A stretch of DNA of 64,000 bases from Bacteroides ovatus. GTDB taxonomy: Bacteria; Bacteroidota; Bacteroidia; Bacteroidales; Bacteroidaceae. The stretch is taken from assembly GCF_001314995.1 (NCBI RefSeq), contig NZ_CP012938.1, forward strand, positions 4,278,001 to 4,342,000. The letters are read 5' to 3'. Of the stretch, positions 42,456-51,511 are shown one piece after another. A program made the translations under genes and the position numbers. The notes beneath the pieces were generated by a model. The model did not search any database. It was not told the DNA's origin and worked only from the letters and a program-made list of their open reading frames with translations. The first letter of the stretch is position 1; each line of letters begins with the position of its first letter.

Positions 42456-44963
42456 ATGAACGATATAAAGTTTTCTTTATGGGCAGCGGGATGGTTGCTC
42501 ATCCTGCTCCTTGCAGGCAGTTGTAAGTCAGCAAATGAATCGAGAGCTCCGGTTGCTTTAACCTGGGAAATGGGAAGCTACGATGGGAATGGTAAATATT
42601 ATGAGAATTCTTTTGTATTGAAGAATGTTTCGGATGCTCCTATAGGAAAGGATTGGGAGATTTATTATTCGCAGTTTCCCCGTTCGATCCGGCAGGATGC
42701 TTCGTCACCGGTTAGGGTAGAGGAAGTAAATGCGACCCTTTTTAAAATATATCCGGGAGAAGGATTTATTTCACTGGCTCCGGGAGATTCATTGAAAGTG
42801 ATATTCCAGTGTGACGGAGAAGTGCCGAAGAATTCACATGCACCCGAAGGGAGTTATTGGGTCAGTCAGTCGGGGGCGTTGAAAGGTAAGCCGCTGCCTG
42901 TGACGTTGCATACCATTCCATTGCCTGTTACGGAATGGCAAAAGACGGCCGCACGGAAGACGTACGAAACCAACCTTCGTTTACTGAATGTGGAAACTCC
43001 GGAGTTCCGGACGACGGATATCATACCTTCCGTAAAGAAGGTGCTTGCTACCGGAGGAGAAACGGTGTTGGAGAAACAACTATCTTTGACTTTCCATGAA
43101 GATTTTGCCAATGAAGGAAAACTGTTGAAAGAGAAGCTCACCGCATGGTATGGATTGGAAGTTGTGTCGGAAGCACCGGTTACCATTGTCATGGATTATC
43201 TCTCTGACAGGAAAAAGGCAGTCAATGAGGAATATTATGAACTGTGCATTGACGGTCAGCAGATCAGGATTAGTGCCGCTACTCCACATGGAGTTTTTAA
43301 TGGTACACAGACTTTGTTAGGATTGCTGAAAGGGCAGGAAAGCCCGTTCCGGTTGGAAGCAATGTCTATACAGGATTATCCGGACTTATTATATCGGGGA
43401 CAGATGCTCGATATTGCCCGAAATTATACAACGGTGGATAACTTAAAGAAGCTGATTGATATGCTCTCTTCTTACAAACTGAATGTGCTCCAGTTCCATT
43501 TCTCAGATGATGAAGGCTGGCGGTTGGAAATTCCGGGATTGGAGGAGTTGACTGCAATCGGATCGCGGCGGGGACATACAACCGATGAAAAAGACTGGCT
43601 GTATCCGGCTTATGATGGTGGATATGATCCGTATGCCGCAACATCAGGAAATGGTTATTATACCCGGGAGGAATTTATTGATTTATTACGATATGCGGCG
43701 GAAAGACATGTGCAGGTAATCCCGGAAATAGAATCCCCCGGTCATGCACGTGCGGCGATTGTGGCAATGAATGTACGTTATAAGAAATACATCGATACCG
43801 ATCCGGAGAAAGCGAAAGAATATCTTTTGAGTGACTTGCAGGATACTTCCCGATATGTTTCGGCACAAGCCTATACGGATAACGTTATGAATGTAGCCTT
43901 GCCCTCCACTTATCGTTTTATGGAAAAGGTGATTCAGGAAATAGTGGCTATGTATAAGGAAGCCGGTGCACCGTTGACTACCATTCATTTGGGAGGTGAT
44001 GAAGTGGCTAAGGGTGCATGGATGGGATCTCCTTTATGCAGGGCGTTAATGGAAGAGCAAGGCATGGAAAAGGCGCATGACCTGGCCGAATATTTCATTA
44101 CCCGGGTAGTTGATTGCCTGCAACAGCATCATTTGTCTTTTAATGGCTGGCAGGAAGTAGCTTTGGGGCATCAGAAAGACACTCATGCTTATTTATCCCA
44201 ACGGGCAGCCGGTATCAATTCATGGAAGACTGTTCCGGAATGGAAAGAGGATGAGATTCCTTATCAGATAGCCAATAACGGTTATCCGGTCATTCTCTGC
44301 AATGTGAATAATTTCTATCTGGATTTGGCTTATGATGCTCATCCCGATGAACCGGGACATTTCTGGGGAGGATATGTGGATGAATCCAAAGCATTCTCCA
44401 TGCTTCCGTTCGATGTCTATCGTTCCTCACGTACGGATATGGCAGGCAATCCGGTGGAAATCAGTTCCGTGGGAAAAGGAAAAACGACATTGACCGCATC
44501 CGGCAGGAAACAAATAAAAGGGGTACAGGCACAATTGTTTGCCGAAACAATTCGAGGATTTCAATGGGTAGAATATTATACATTCCCTAAAGTGATGGGA
44601 TTGGTAGAACGTGGCTGGAATGCGCATCCGGAATGGGAAACCCTTTCCGGTGCAATGGAGCAGCAAGCCTTTGACCGCGATCTGGCACTGTTCTATGAAA
44701 AAATCAGTGTAAAGGAAATGCCTTGCTGGAGCCGGATGGGGATAAACTTCCGTTTGCCTCATCCCGGACTCTCCATTCAGGATGGACTTCTGTACGCGAA
44801 TACTTCTATCGAAGGAGCACAGATACGCTATACGACGGATGGGACTGAACCGACGGTTGATTCGGAATTATGGGAGACTCCTGTAGCCTGTCAGTCTGCG
44901 GTTGTAAAAGCAAAACTGTTTTATAGGGATAAGCAAAGTGTGACTAGCTGTTATTGGCAGTAA
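42456..44963 (+). CDS. GH20 beta-N-acetylhexosaminidase lipoprotein
   Basis: The 835-residue lipoprotein (lipobox LAGSC, Cys23) has four regions. An N-terminal cellulose/chitobiase-binding-like domain (about 33-155) is followed by a GH20b-like domain (about 185-305) and the GH20 catalytic barrel (about 310-680), with the substrate-assisted Asp-Glu pair at 515-516 in HLGGDEV and FHFSDDEGWRLEIPG. A chitobiase C-terminal domain ends the protein (about 760-835; IRYTTDGTEPT). It removes terminal beta-linked GlcNAc or GalNAc. Together with two GDPD proteins this implies a substrate with both amino-sugar and glycerophosphodiester groups. It is the last gene of the locus C operon. Confidence 0.92.
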   Translation: MNDIKFSLWAAGWLLILLLAGSCKSANESRAPVALTWEMGSYDGNGKYYENSFVLKNVSDAPIGKDWEIYYSQFPRSIRQDASSPVRVEEVNATLFKIYPGEGFISLAPGDSLKVIFQCDGEVPKNSHAPEGSYWVSQSGALKGKPLPVTLHTIPLPVTEWQKTAARKTYETNLRLLNVETPEFRTTDIIPSVKKVLATGGETVLEKQLSLTFHEDFANEGKLLKEKLTAWYGLEVVSEAPVTIVMDYLSDRKKAVNEEYYELCIDGQQIRISAATPHGVFNGTQTLLGLLKGQESPFRLEAMSIQDYPDLLYRGQMLDIARNYTTVDNLKKLIDMLSSYKLNVLQFHFSDDEGWRLEIPGLEELTAIGSRRGHTTDEKDWLYPAYDGGYDPYAATSGNGYYTREEFIDLLRYAAERHVQVIPEIESPGHARAAIVAMNVRYKKYIDTDPEKAKEYLLSDLQDTSRYVSAQAYTDNVMNVALPSTYRFMEKVIQEIVAMYKEAGAPLTTIHLGGDEVAKGAWMGSPLCRALMEEQGMEKAHDLAEYFITRVVDCLQQHHLSFNGWQEVALGHQKDTHAYLSQRAAGINSWKTVPEWKEDEIPYQIANNGYPVILCNVNNFYLDLAYDAHPDEPGHFWGGYVDESKAFSMLPFDVYRSSRTDMAGNPVEISSVGKGKTTLTASGRKQIKGVQAQLFAETIRGFQWVEYYTFPKVMGLVERGWNAHPEWETLSGAMEQQAFDRDLALFYEKISVKEMPCWSRMGINFRLPHPGLSIQDGLLYANTSIEGAQIRYTTDGTEPTVDSELWETPVACQSAVVKAKLFYRDKQSVTSCYWQ

Positions 44964-45020
44964 TTAGTGGAATAGTATAATAGATTTACTTTTAATTTCT
45001 AGCCGTTTTATTCTTTAAAA

Positions 45021-45045
45021 TACGAAGATTTTCTCTACATTTGTC
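45021..45045 (+). promoter_or_regulatory. Promoter element of the locus D regulator
   Basis: It contains TACGAAGATTTTCT and the -7 box TACATTTG (45036-45043), and is 24 of 25 bases identical to 28962-28986. The start codon is 41 bases further on. Confidence 0.65.
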
Positions 45046-45086
45046 TTTATTAGTCTTGTAATCTTCTATTAAAGTTTAATACTCCG

Positions 45087-46730
45087 ATGAAAAAAAAGTA
45101 CCTGATATTTCTTTTGCTTCTCTCTTTTCCACTATATACCTGGGCTGATAAGACTCTGGACTCACTGTTGAATGTGCTTGATTTGACAATTCAGGAACAT
45201 GAGACTTATGTAGCTCAACGTGAATCACGTATCAGACACCTTAAAGAGTTGACACACGAGATAGAAGCAAGTTCTGCGGAGCATTACAATCTGAACAGTC
45301 AGATATACAAAGAATATAAAGCCTTTATCTGCGACTCTGCAATCCACTATTTGAATGAAAATATCCGGATTGCAGAGCGCTTGCATGATACAGACCGGAA
45401 GATAGAAAGTCAGTTGCAGCTTTCATTATTATTATCTTCAACGGGAATGTACACGGAGTCTATTGATGTTTTAGAATCAGTAGACCGACAGAAAGTTGTC
45501 TCCCGTTTAATTGCTGATTATTATACTTGCTTTGACCATGTGTATGGTGAATTGAGCGTTTATACCCAGGATAAAACCCTTTCGGGACGTTACTGGAGTA
45601 TCTCGCAGGCATATAGAGATTCTTTATATGCTATATTGCCCCCAGAATCGGAAGAGTACCTGATGATGCGTGAAGCATCACTTCGCGATCAACACCAGTA
45701 TGAGGAAGCCTTAAAAGTGAATGATCTCCGGCTGGCAGAAATAGAAGTAAATACTCCACAGTATGCATTGGTCACTTACCATCGCTCTTTGATTTACAAA
45801 TACAGTAATGATAGTCTGGGAGAGAAACGAAATCTATGTCTTTCTGCTATATCGGATATCCGTTCTGCTATTAAAGATCATGCTTCGTTGTGGATGCTTG
45901 CCCAACTACTTTATGAAGATGGTGATATGGAACGTGCGTACCAATATATGCGCTTTTCCTGGAATGCGACAAAGTTCTATAATGCCCGTTTGCGTAGCTG
46001 GCAGAGTGCTGACGTGCTTTCATTGATTGATAAAACCTATCAGGCAATGATTGAAAAGCAGAACGACCGTCTTCAACAGAACCTGCTGCTTATCACTGCA
46101 CTGTTGGTGTTGTTGATTGTAGCCTTAGGATATATCTACCGTCAGATGAAAAAGCTGGCGGATGCAAGAAATCATCTTCAGGTAGCCAATGGACAGTTAA
46201 ACGGATTGAATGAGGAGTTGAGGCAAATGAATAGTTGCCTGTCTTCCACCAATATTGAACTTTCGGAGTCCAATCAGATCAAGGAAGAGTATATTGCCCG
46301 TTTCATCAAGCTGTGTTCTACTTATATCAACCGTTTGGACGCTTACCGGAGGATGGTGAATAAGAAAGTATCTGCCGGACAGATTGCGGAATTATTAAAG
46401 ATAACGCGTTCGCAGGATGCTCTTGATGAAGAACTGGAAGAATTATATGCTAACTTTGATACAGCTTTTTTGCATCTCTTCCCTAATTTTGTGGGGAAAT
46501 TCAATGATTTATTGCAGGACAATGAACATATCCTGCCGAAAAAAGATGAGTTATTGAACACTGAACTACGAATCTTCGCTTTAATACGTCTGGGTATTGA
46601 AGACAGTTCGCAAATTGCGGAATTTCTTCGTTATTCAGTGAATACAATCTATAATTACCGGGCGAAAGTAAGGAATAAGGCCCGTGGATCGAGAGACGAT
46701 TTTGAGATTTTAGTACGAAAAATTCGCTGA
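45087..46730 (+). CDS. DUF6377-type membrane-spanning transcriptional regulator (locus D)
   Basis: The 547-residue protein has a signal sequence (1-20), a helical TPR-like periplasmic sensor, one transmembrane helix (about 330-350, LLLITALLVLLIVALGYIY), a coiled-coil linker and the C-terminal LuxR-like helix-turn-helix (NTELRIFALIRLGIEDSSQIAEFL, SVNTIYNYRAKV). It is the closest paralogue of the locus C regulator and shares its promoter element. It lies 209 bases upstream of the beta-1,6-glucan operon, so it is its probable activator. Differences in the sensor region between paralogues presumably give separate ligand specificity. Confidence 0.83.
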   Translation: MKKKYLIFLLLLSFPLYTWADKTLDSLLNVLDLTIQEHETYVAQRESRIRHLKELTHEIEASSAEHYNLNSQIYKEYKAFICDSAIHYLNENIRIAERLHDTDRKIESQLQLSLLLSSTGMYTESIDVLESVDRQKVVSRLIADYYTCFDHVYGELSVYTQDKTLSGRYWSISQAYRDSLYAILPPESEEYLMMREASLRDQHQYEEALKVNDLRLAEIEVNTPQYALVTYHRSLIYKYSNDSLGEKRNLCLSAISDIRSAIKDHASLWMLAQLLYEDGDMERAYQYMRFSWNATKFYNARLRSWQSADVLSLIDKTYQAMIEKQNDRLQQNLLLITALLVLLIVALGYIYRQMKKLADARNHLQVANGQLNGLNEELRQMNSCLSSTNIELSESNQIKEEYIARFIKLCSTYINRLDAYRRMVNKKVSAGQIAELLKITRSQDALDEELEELYANFDTAFLHLFPNFVGKFNDLLQDNEHILPKKDELLNTELRIFALIRLGIEDSSQIAEFLRYSVNTIYNYRAKVRNKARGSRDDFEILVRKIR

Positions 46731-46783
46731 TTAAGACTGTAAACTAACCACTTTTTTGGATATGTTATATGTGTGTAAATGGT

Positions 46784-46865
46784 TGATAATCATTTTGATG
46801 ATGTTTTGTGTCATCCACTTATTGACCCCTCCCTGTTAGCTCACTTTAATTTCTTTATACTTTTG
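46784..46865 (+). promoter_or_regulatory. Promoter region of the beta-1,6-glucan operon
   Basis: TACTTTTG (46858-46865) fits the -7 consensus, giving a leader of roughly 65-70 bases before SusC at 46940. TGATAATCA (46784-46792) lies 65 bases upstream of the -7 box, matching the 66-base spacing at locus A. Confidence 0.55.
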
Positions 46866-46939
46866 ATCTGTGCTTCGAAGGTAATGAGAACAGCTATTAC
46901 GGACGAGCATCTATTATTAACTTTAAAATTTTAGTACGC

Positions 46940-49900
46940 ATGAAAAAGAACAAGCGAAAAATCCTTTCGGGGAGTCGCAAGATTTTCTTTGCTATCTTGG
47001 CAATGTTTTTATCTTTGAGTGCATCTGCACAGCAATTTACCGCGTCCGGTCAGGTCCTGGATGCTCAAAAAGAACCACTAATTGGTGTTAGTGTACAAGA
47101 AAAAGGTACATCTAACGGGGCAATTACCGATTTGGATGGTAACTTCACATTAAACGTTAAACAAAATGCCATTTTGATATTCTCTTACGTGGGCTACAAA
47201 TCACAGGAGATAAAGGCAGCCCGCCAGATGAAGATCACACTTCAAGAAGATAATGAAGTGCTCGATGAAGTAGTGGTGATCGGTTATGGTTCGGTGAAGC
47301 GGAAAGATGTGACTACCGCTATCTCTTCCGTATCTACCAAAGATTTGGATATGCGACCTATTGTGTCGGCAGGACAGGCCATTCAAGGTAAGGCAGCCGG
47401 TGTTTCGGTGATTCAGCCTAACGGTACGCCGGGAGGTGAAATGTCTATCCGCGTACGTGGTACTACCTCTATGAATGGTAGTAATGATCCGCTGTATGTG
47501 GTGGACGGAGTGCCTGTAGACAATATCAAATTCCTTTCTCCGAACGATATTGAAAGTATGCAGATTTTGAAAGATGCTTCTTCAGCATCTATTTACGGTT
47601 CGCGTGCTGCCAACGGAGTCATTCTTATTACTACGAAAGCCGGTGCTTCCGGAAATGCAAAAGTTTCTCTGACAGCCCAATTCGGATTGAACAAAGTGGC
47701 TGATAAAGTGGAGTCCTTGAATTCGGCACAATATAAAGAACTGCAGGATGAAATCGGACTGGTATCTTTGCCGGATGGATTGCCTGACCGCACCGACTGG
47801 TTTGACGAAACGTATACGACCGGAAAGACTCAGAATTATCAGGTAGCTGTATCCAATGGTAACGAGAAGATGAAATACTATCTTTCTGCAGGCTATCTGA
47901 AAGAACAGGGAGTGTTGGACATCTCTTATTACAAGCGTTACAACTTCCGTGTAAACCTTGAAAATCAGGTCCGTAAATGGTTAACGATTAGTGCCAATAT
48001 CTCTTACTCAGACTATACAAGTAATGGAGGTGGAGCAATGGGAACAGGTGCGAATCGTGGTGGTGTTATTCTGGCTGTTATCAATACACCAACTTATGCA
48101 CCGGTATGGGATGCTTTGAACCCAAATCAGTATTACAATAATTTCTATGGAGTCGGTAATATTACAAATCCATTGGAAAATATGGCACGTGCGAAAAATA
48201 ACAAGGATAAGGAAAACCGCTTACTGGCATCGGGTAATATATTGTTGACTCCATTCCCGGAGCTGAAGTTCAAGTCTACTCTTACTCTTGACCGTCGCAA
48301 TGCCGTTAATACCACTTTTCTTGATCCGATTTCTACTGCCTGGGGACGCAATCAGTATGGTGAGGGCTCGGATAATCGGAATATGAACACAGTTTTGACA
48401 TTTGATAATGTGCTGACTTATAATAAAAATTTCAAGAAACATGGCTTGGAAGTAATGGCTGGTTCGTCATGGACGGATTCAGACTATTCAAATAGTTGGA
48501 TCAATGGCTCTCACTATCGTAGCGACCTGATTCAGACATTGAATGCTGCCAATAAAATATCCTGGGATAATACAGGTACGGGTGCGTCTCAATGGGGGAT
48601 TATGTCATTTTTCGGACGTGTAGCTTATAACTTCGATAGTAAATATCTGCTAACAGCTAATCTTCGTGCCGATGGCTCTTCTAAATTACATCCCGATCAT
48701 CGTTGGGGCGTATTTCCCTCATTTTCTGCTGCCTGGCGTATTTCTTCGGAGAAGTTCATGGAGAACCTGACATGGATTGACGATTTAAAGTTGCGCGGTG
48801 GCTGGGGACAAACAGGTAACCAGTCGGGTATTGGTGACTATGCATATTTGCAGCGTTACAATATTGGTCGTATCGAATGGTTCAAGAAAGGCGGTGAAGG
48901 TGATTCGACTGATTACGCAAATGCTGTTCCTACCATTAGTCAGGCAAATTTACGTACATCTGATTTGACATGGGAAACCACGACACAGACCAATATAGGT
49001 CTGGATCTGACCATATTGAATGGACGGTTGACGTTTAATGCAGACTATTATTATAAGAAGACCAAAAACATGTTGATGAATGTATCATTACCTGCTGGTG
49101 CCGCGGCAGCTACGTCTATTGCCCGTAACGAGGGTGAAATGGTAAATAAGGGTTTTGAGCTTTCTATTAGTTCGAAGAATCTTCGTGGAGGAGCATTTAC
49201 ATGGGATACAGACTTCAATATTTCTTTTAACCGGAATAAATTGACAAAACTGGAATTACAGAAAGTTTATTACGATGCTAAAACAGCAGATGTGGTGAAT
49301 GATTATGTGGTACGTAATGAACCGGGACGTGCTTTAGGAGGTTTCTACGGTTATATAAGTGATGGGGTAGACCCTGAAACTGGTGAATTGATGTATCGTG
49401 ATTTGAATAATGATGGCAAAATATCATCTTCTGACCGTACTTATATCGGTGATCCGAATCCAGACTTCACTTATGGTATGACTAATACGTTTTCATGGAA
49501 AGGCTTTAATTTAAGTATCTTTATCCAAGGTTCTTATGGTAACGATATTTATAACGCTTCGCGTATTGAAACGGAAGGAATGTATGATGGCAAAAATCAG
49601 TCAACCCGTGTCTTGAACCGATGGAAGATTCCGGGTCAAATTACAGACATGCCTAAGGCTAATTTCAAATTACTCAATTCTACCTATTTTGTAGAAGATG
49701 GTAGTTATCTAAGATTAAAGGATGTTTCCTTGTCATACAACTTTAAAGGTAAACTGTTGAAGAAATGGGGAATTACCCGCCTACAACCTTACTTCACGGC
49801 TACTAACCTGCTGACATGGACCAGCTATTCGGGAATGGACCCGGAAGTAAACCAATGGGGAAACAGCGGTACGGTACAAGGTATCGATTGGGGTACTTAC

Positions 49901-49945
49901 CCCCATTGCAGATCATACGTGTTTGGTATTAATGTTGAATTCTAA
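46940..49945 (+). CDS. SusC/RagA TonB-dependent transporter (locus D)
   Basis: The 1001-residue protein has a signal peptide (1-30, ending SASA). A carboxypeptidase-regulatory-like domain follows (about 35-105; GQVLDAQKEPLIGVSVQEKG), then the plug (about 115-230; DEVVVIGYGSVKRKDVTT, MQILKDASSASIYGSRAANGVILITTKAG) and a barrel ending FGINVEF. There is no STN domain. Its partner SusD follows immediately. By locus architecture it should import beta-1,6-gluco-oligosaccharides. Confidence 0.95.
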   Translation: MKKNKRKILSGSRKIFFAILAMFLSLSASAQQFTASGQVLDAQKEPLIGVSVQEKGTSNGAITDLDGNFTLNVKQNAILIFSYVGYKSQEIKAARQMKITLQEDNEVLDEVVVIGYGSVKRKDVTTAISSVSTKDLDMRPIVSAGQAIQGKAAGVSVIQPNGTPGGEMSIRVRGTTSMNGSNDPLYVVDGVPVDNIKFLSPNDIESMQILKDASSASIYGSRAANGVILITTKAGASGNAKVSLTAQFGLNKVADKVESLNSAQYKELQDEIGLVSLPDGLPDRTDWFDETYTTGKTQNYQVAVSNGNEKMKYYLSAGYLKEQGVLDISYYKRYNFRVNLENQVRKWLTISANISYSDYTSNGGGAMGTGANRGGVILAVINTPTYAPVWDALNPNQYYNNFYGVGNITNPLENMARAKNNKDKENRLLASGNILLTPFPELKFKSTLTLDRRNAVNTTFLDPISTAWGRNQYGEGSDNRNMNTVLTFDNVLTYNKNFKKHGLEVMAGSSWTDSDYSNSWINGSHYRSDLIQTLNAANKISWDNTGTGASQWGIMSFFGRVAYNFDSKYLLTANLRADGSSKLHPDHRWGVFPSFSAAWRISSEKFMENLTWIDDLKLRGGWGQTGNQSGIGDYAYLQRYNIGRIEWFKKGGEGDSTDYANAVPTISQANLRTSDLTWETTTQTNIGLDLTILNGRLTFNADYYYKKTKNMLMNVSLPAGAAAATSIARNEGEMVNKGFELSISSKNLRGGAFTWDTDFNISFNRNKLTKLELQKVYYDAKTADVVNDYVVRNEPGRALGGFYGYISDGVDPETGELMYRDLNNDGKISSSDRTYIGDPNPDFTYGMTNTFSWKGFNLSIFIQGSYGNDIYNASRIETEGMYDGKNQSTRVLNRWKIPGQITDMPKANFKLLNSTYFVEDGSYLRLKDVSLSYNFKGKLLKKWGITRLQPYFTATNLLTWTSYSGMDPEVNQWGNSGTVQGIDWGTYPHCRSYVFGINVEF

Positions 49946-49959
49946 TGAAAGGAAAGATT

Positions 49960-51480
49960 ATGAAACTAAGAACTATATTTTATGGATTAACCTCTGGTTT
50001 GCTATTGGGGCTTTCTTCCTGTTCGCTGAATTATGAGCCATTAGACACCTATTCGGATGTGACGGAAGGAGTGACAAGTGATGGTACGAAAATTGTATTC
50101 AAGGATAAAGCGGCAGTTGAAAGCCATTTGACAACGCTTTATAATCAAATGCGTGACCGTCAGGAACACTGGTATGTGGATTTACTTCTTATTGCAGAAT
50201 CACATGCCGACAATGCCTATGCAGGAACTACAGGAGCAGAAGTTGTTCCGTTTGAGAATAACTCTATTGAAGGTTCAAACTCTGTATTGGAACGGGACTG
50301 GAACCGGTATATGGAAGACGTTGCCCGCGCTAATATCTTGATTTGTAATATTGACGCAGTGACAGATAATTCGTTGACTACTGCCGAACGTGCTCAATAC
50401 AAGGCAGAAGCAAAGATATTCCGTGCCATGATAATGTTCGACATGGTACGTCTGTGGGGGGATTTTCCAGTGATTACCACCGTAGCAGAAGATATTACCT
50501 CTGATAATATTGAGGATGTATATCCGCAATATTTCCCAGAACAGAATACGGAACTTGAAGCTTATCAGCAGATTGAAAGAGATTTATTGGACGCTGTGCA
50601 GTATGCTCCGGATAACACACCGGGGAATAAAACTTTGTTTACCAAATCTGTAGCCCGTACCTTATTGGCTAAGATTTACGCCGAGAAACCTTTACGTGAT
50701 TATACGAAAGTTATCCAATATTGTGATGAGGTGAAAGCTGACGGTTTTGATCTGGTGGATGATTTCAGTGATTTGTTTGGGATGAATGCTGCGGGAACAG
50801 ATGCGAAGATGCGTAATACGAAAGAATCGATTCTTGAAGCACAATTTACTCCCGGAGCAGGTAACTGGTGCACATGGATGTTCGGTCGTGATTTGGTAAA
50901 TTGGAATAACAATTTCACATGGGCGAAATGGGTGACTCCATCACGTGACTTGATTAGTACTTTCAAACAGGAAGGGGATGAAGTTCGTTTCAAAGAATCT
51001 GTTGTTTATTATGATTGTGGTTGGAGCAACTATTATCCGTCTGATAATTATCCGTTCATGTATAAATGCCGTTCGGCGAATAGCAGCATCATTAAATATC
51101 GCTATGCCGATGTACTGTTGCTGAAAGCAGAAGCCCTGATCATGCAGGATACACCTGATTTGGAAGGAGCAGCCGATATTATAGATGAAGTTCGCGATCG
51201 TGCCAAATTGGGAGCACTTTCTTCTTCTACCCGTTCAAATAAAGATGCATTGCTGAATGCTTTGCTTAAAGAACGCCGGTTGGAACTGGCTTTTGAGGGA
51301 CAACGCTGGTTCGATTTAGTCCGTCTGGACAAGGTAGAAGAGGTGATGAATGCTGTGCATGCGAAAGATTCAGGACGCAAAGCGCAAGTTTACACTTATG
51401 ATAAGAATTCCTACCGTTTGCCTATTCCACAATCGGTAATCGACGCGAATGATAAGATTCATCAGAATCCGGGTTATTAA
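49960..51480 (+). CDS. SusD/RagB family outer-membrane lipoprotein (locus D)
   Basis: The 506-residue lipoprotein (lipobox LSSC, Cys21) has the SusD fold with AEAKIFRAMIMFDMVRLWGDFPV, SVARTLLAKIYAEKPLRDY, YADVLLLKAEALI and the C-terminal ERRLELAFEGQRWFDLVRLDK. I prefer ATG 49960, preceded by GAAAGGAAAG, over ATG 49945, which overlaps the SusC stop codon and would put polar residues before the signal. It works with the SusC at 46940 to capture and import the glycan. Confidence 0.94.
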   Translation: MKLRTIFYGLTSGLLLGLSSCSLNYEPLDTYSDVTEGVTSDGTKIVFKDKAAVESHLTTLYNQMRDRQEHWYVDLLLIAESHADNAYAGTTGAEVVPFENNSIEGSNSVLERDWNRYMEDVARANILICNIDAVTDNSLTTAERAQYKAEAKIFRAMIMFDMVRLWGDFPVITTVAEDITSDNIEDVYPQYFPEQNTELEAYQQIERDLLDAVQYAPDNTPGNKTLFTKSVARTLLAKIYAEKPLRDYTKVIQYCDEVKADGFDLVDDFSDLFGMNAAGTDAKMRNTKESILEAQFTPGAGNWCTWMFGRDLVNWNNNFTWAKWVTPSRDLISTFKQEGDEVRFKESVVYYDCGWSNYYPSDNYPFMYKCRSANSSIIKYRYADVLLLKAEALIMQDTPDLEGAADIIDEVRDRAKLGALSSSTRSNKDALLNALLKERRLELAFEGQRWFDLVRLDKVEEVMNAVHAKDSGRKAQVYTYDKNSYRLPIPQSVIDANDKIHQNPGY

Positions 51481-51511
51481 TTCAACTAAAAAACATAGAA
51501 AACTTAAGATT

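Noticed and set aside
46940..51480. Invertible SusCD promoter or shufflon
   Set aside because: I looked for inverted repeats flanking the SusC promoters and for a nearby site-specific recombinase and found neither.
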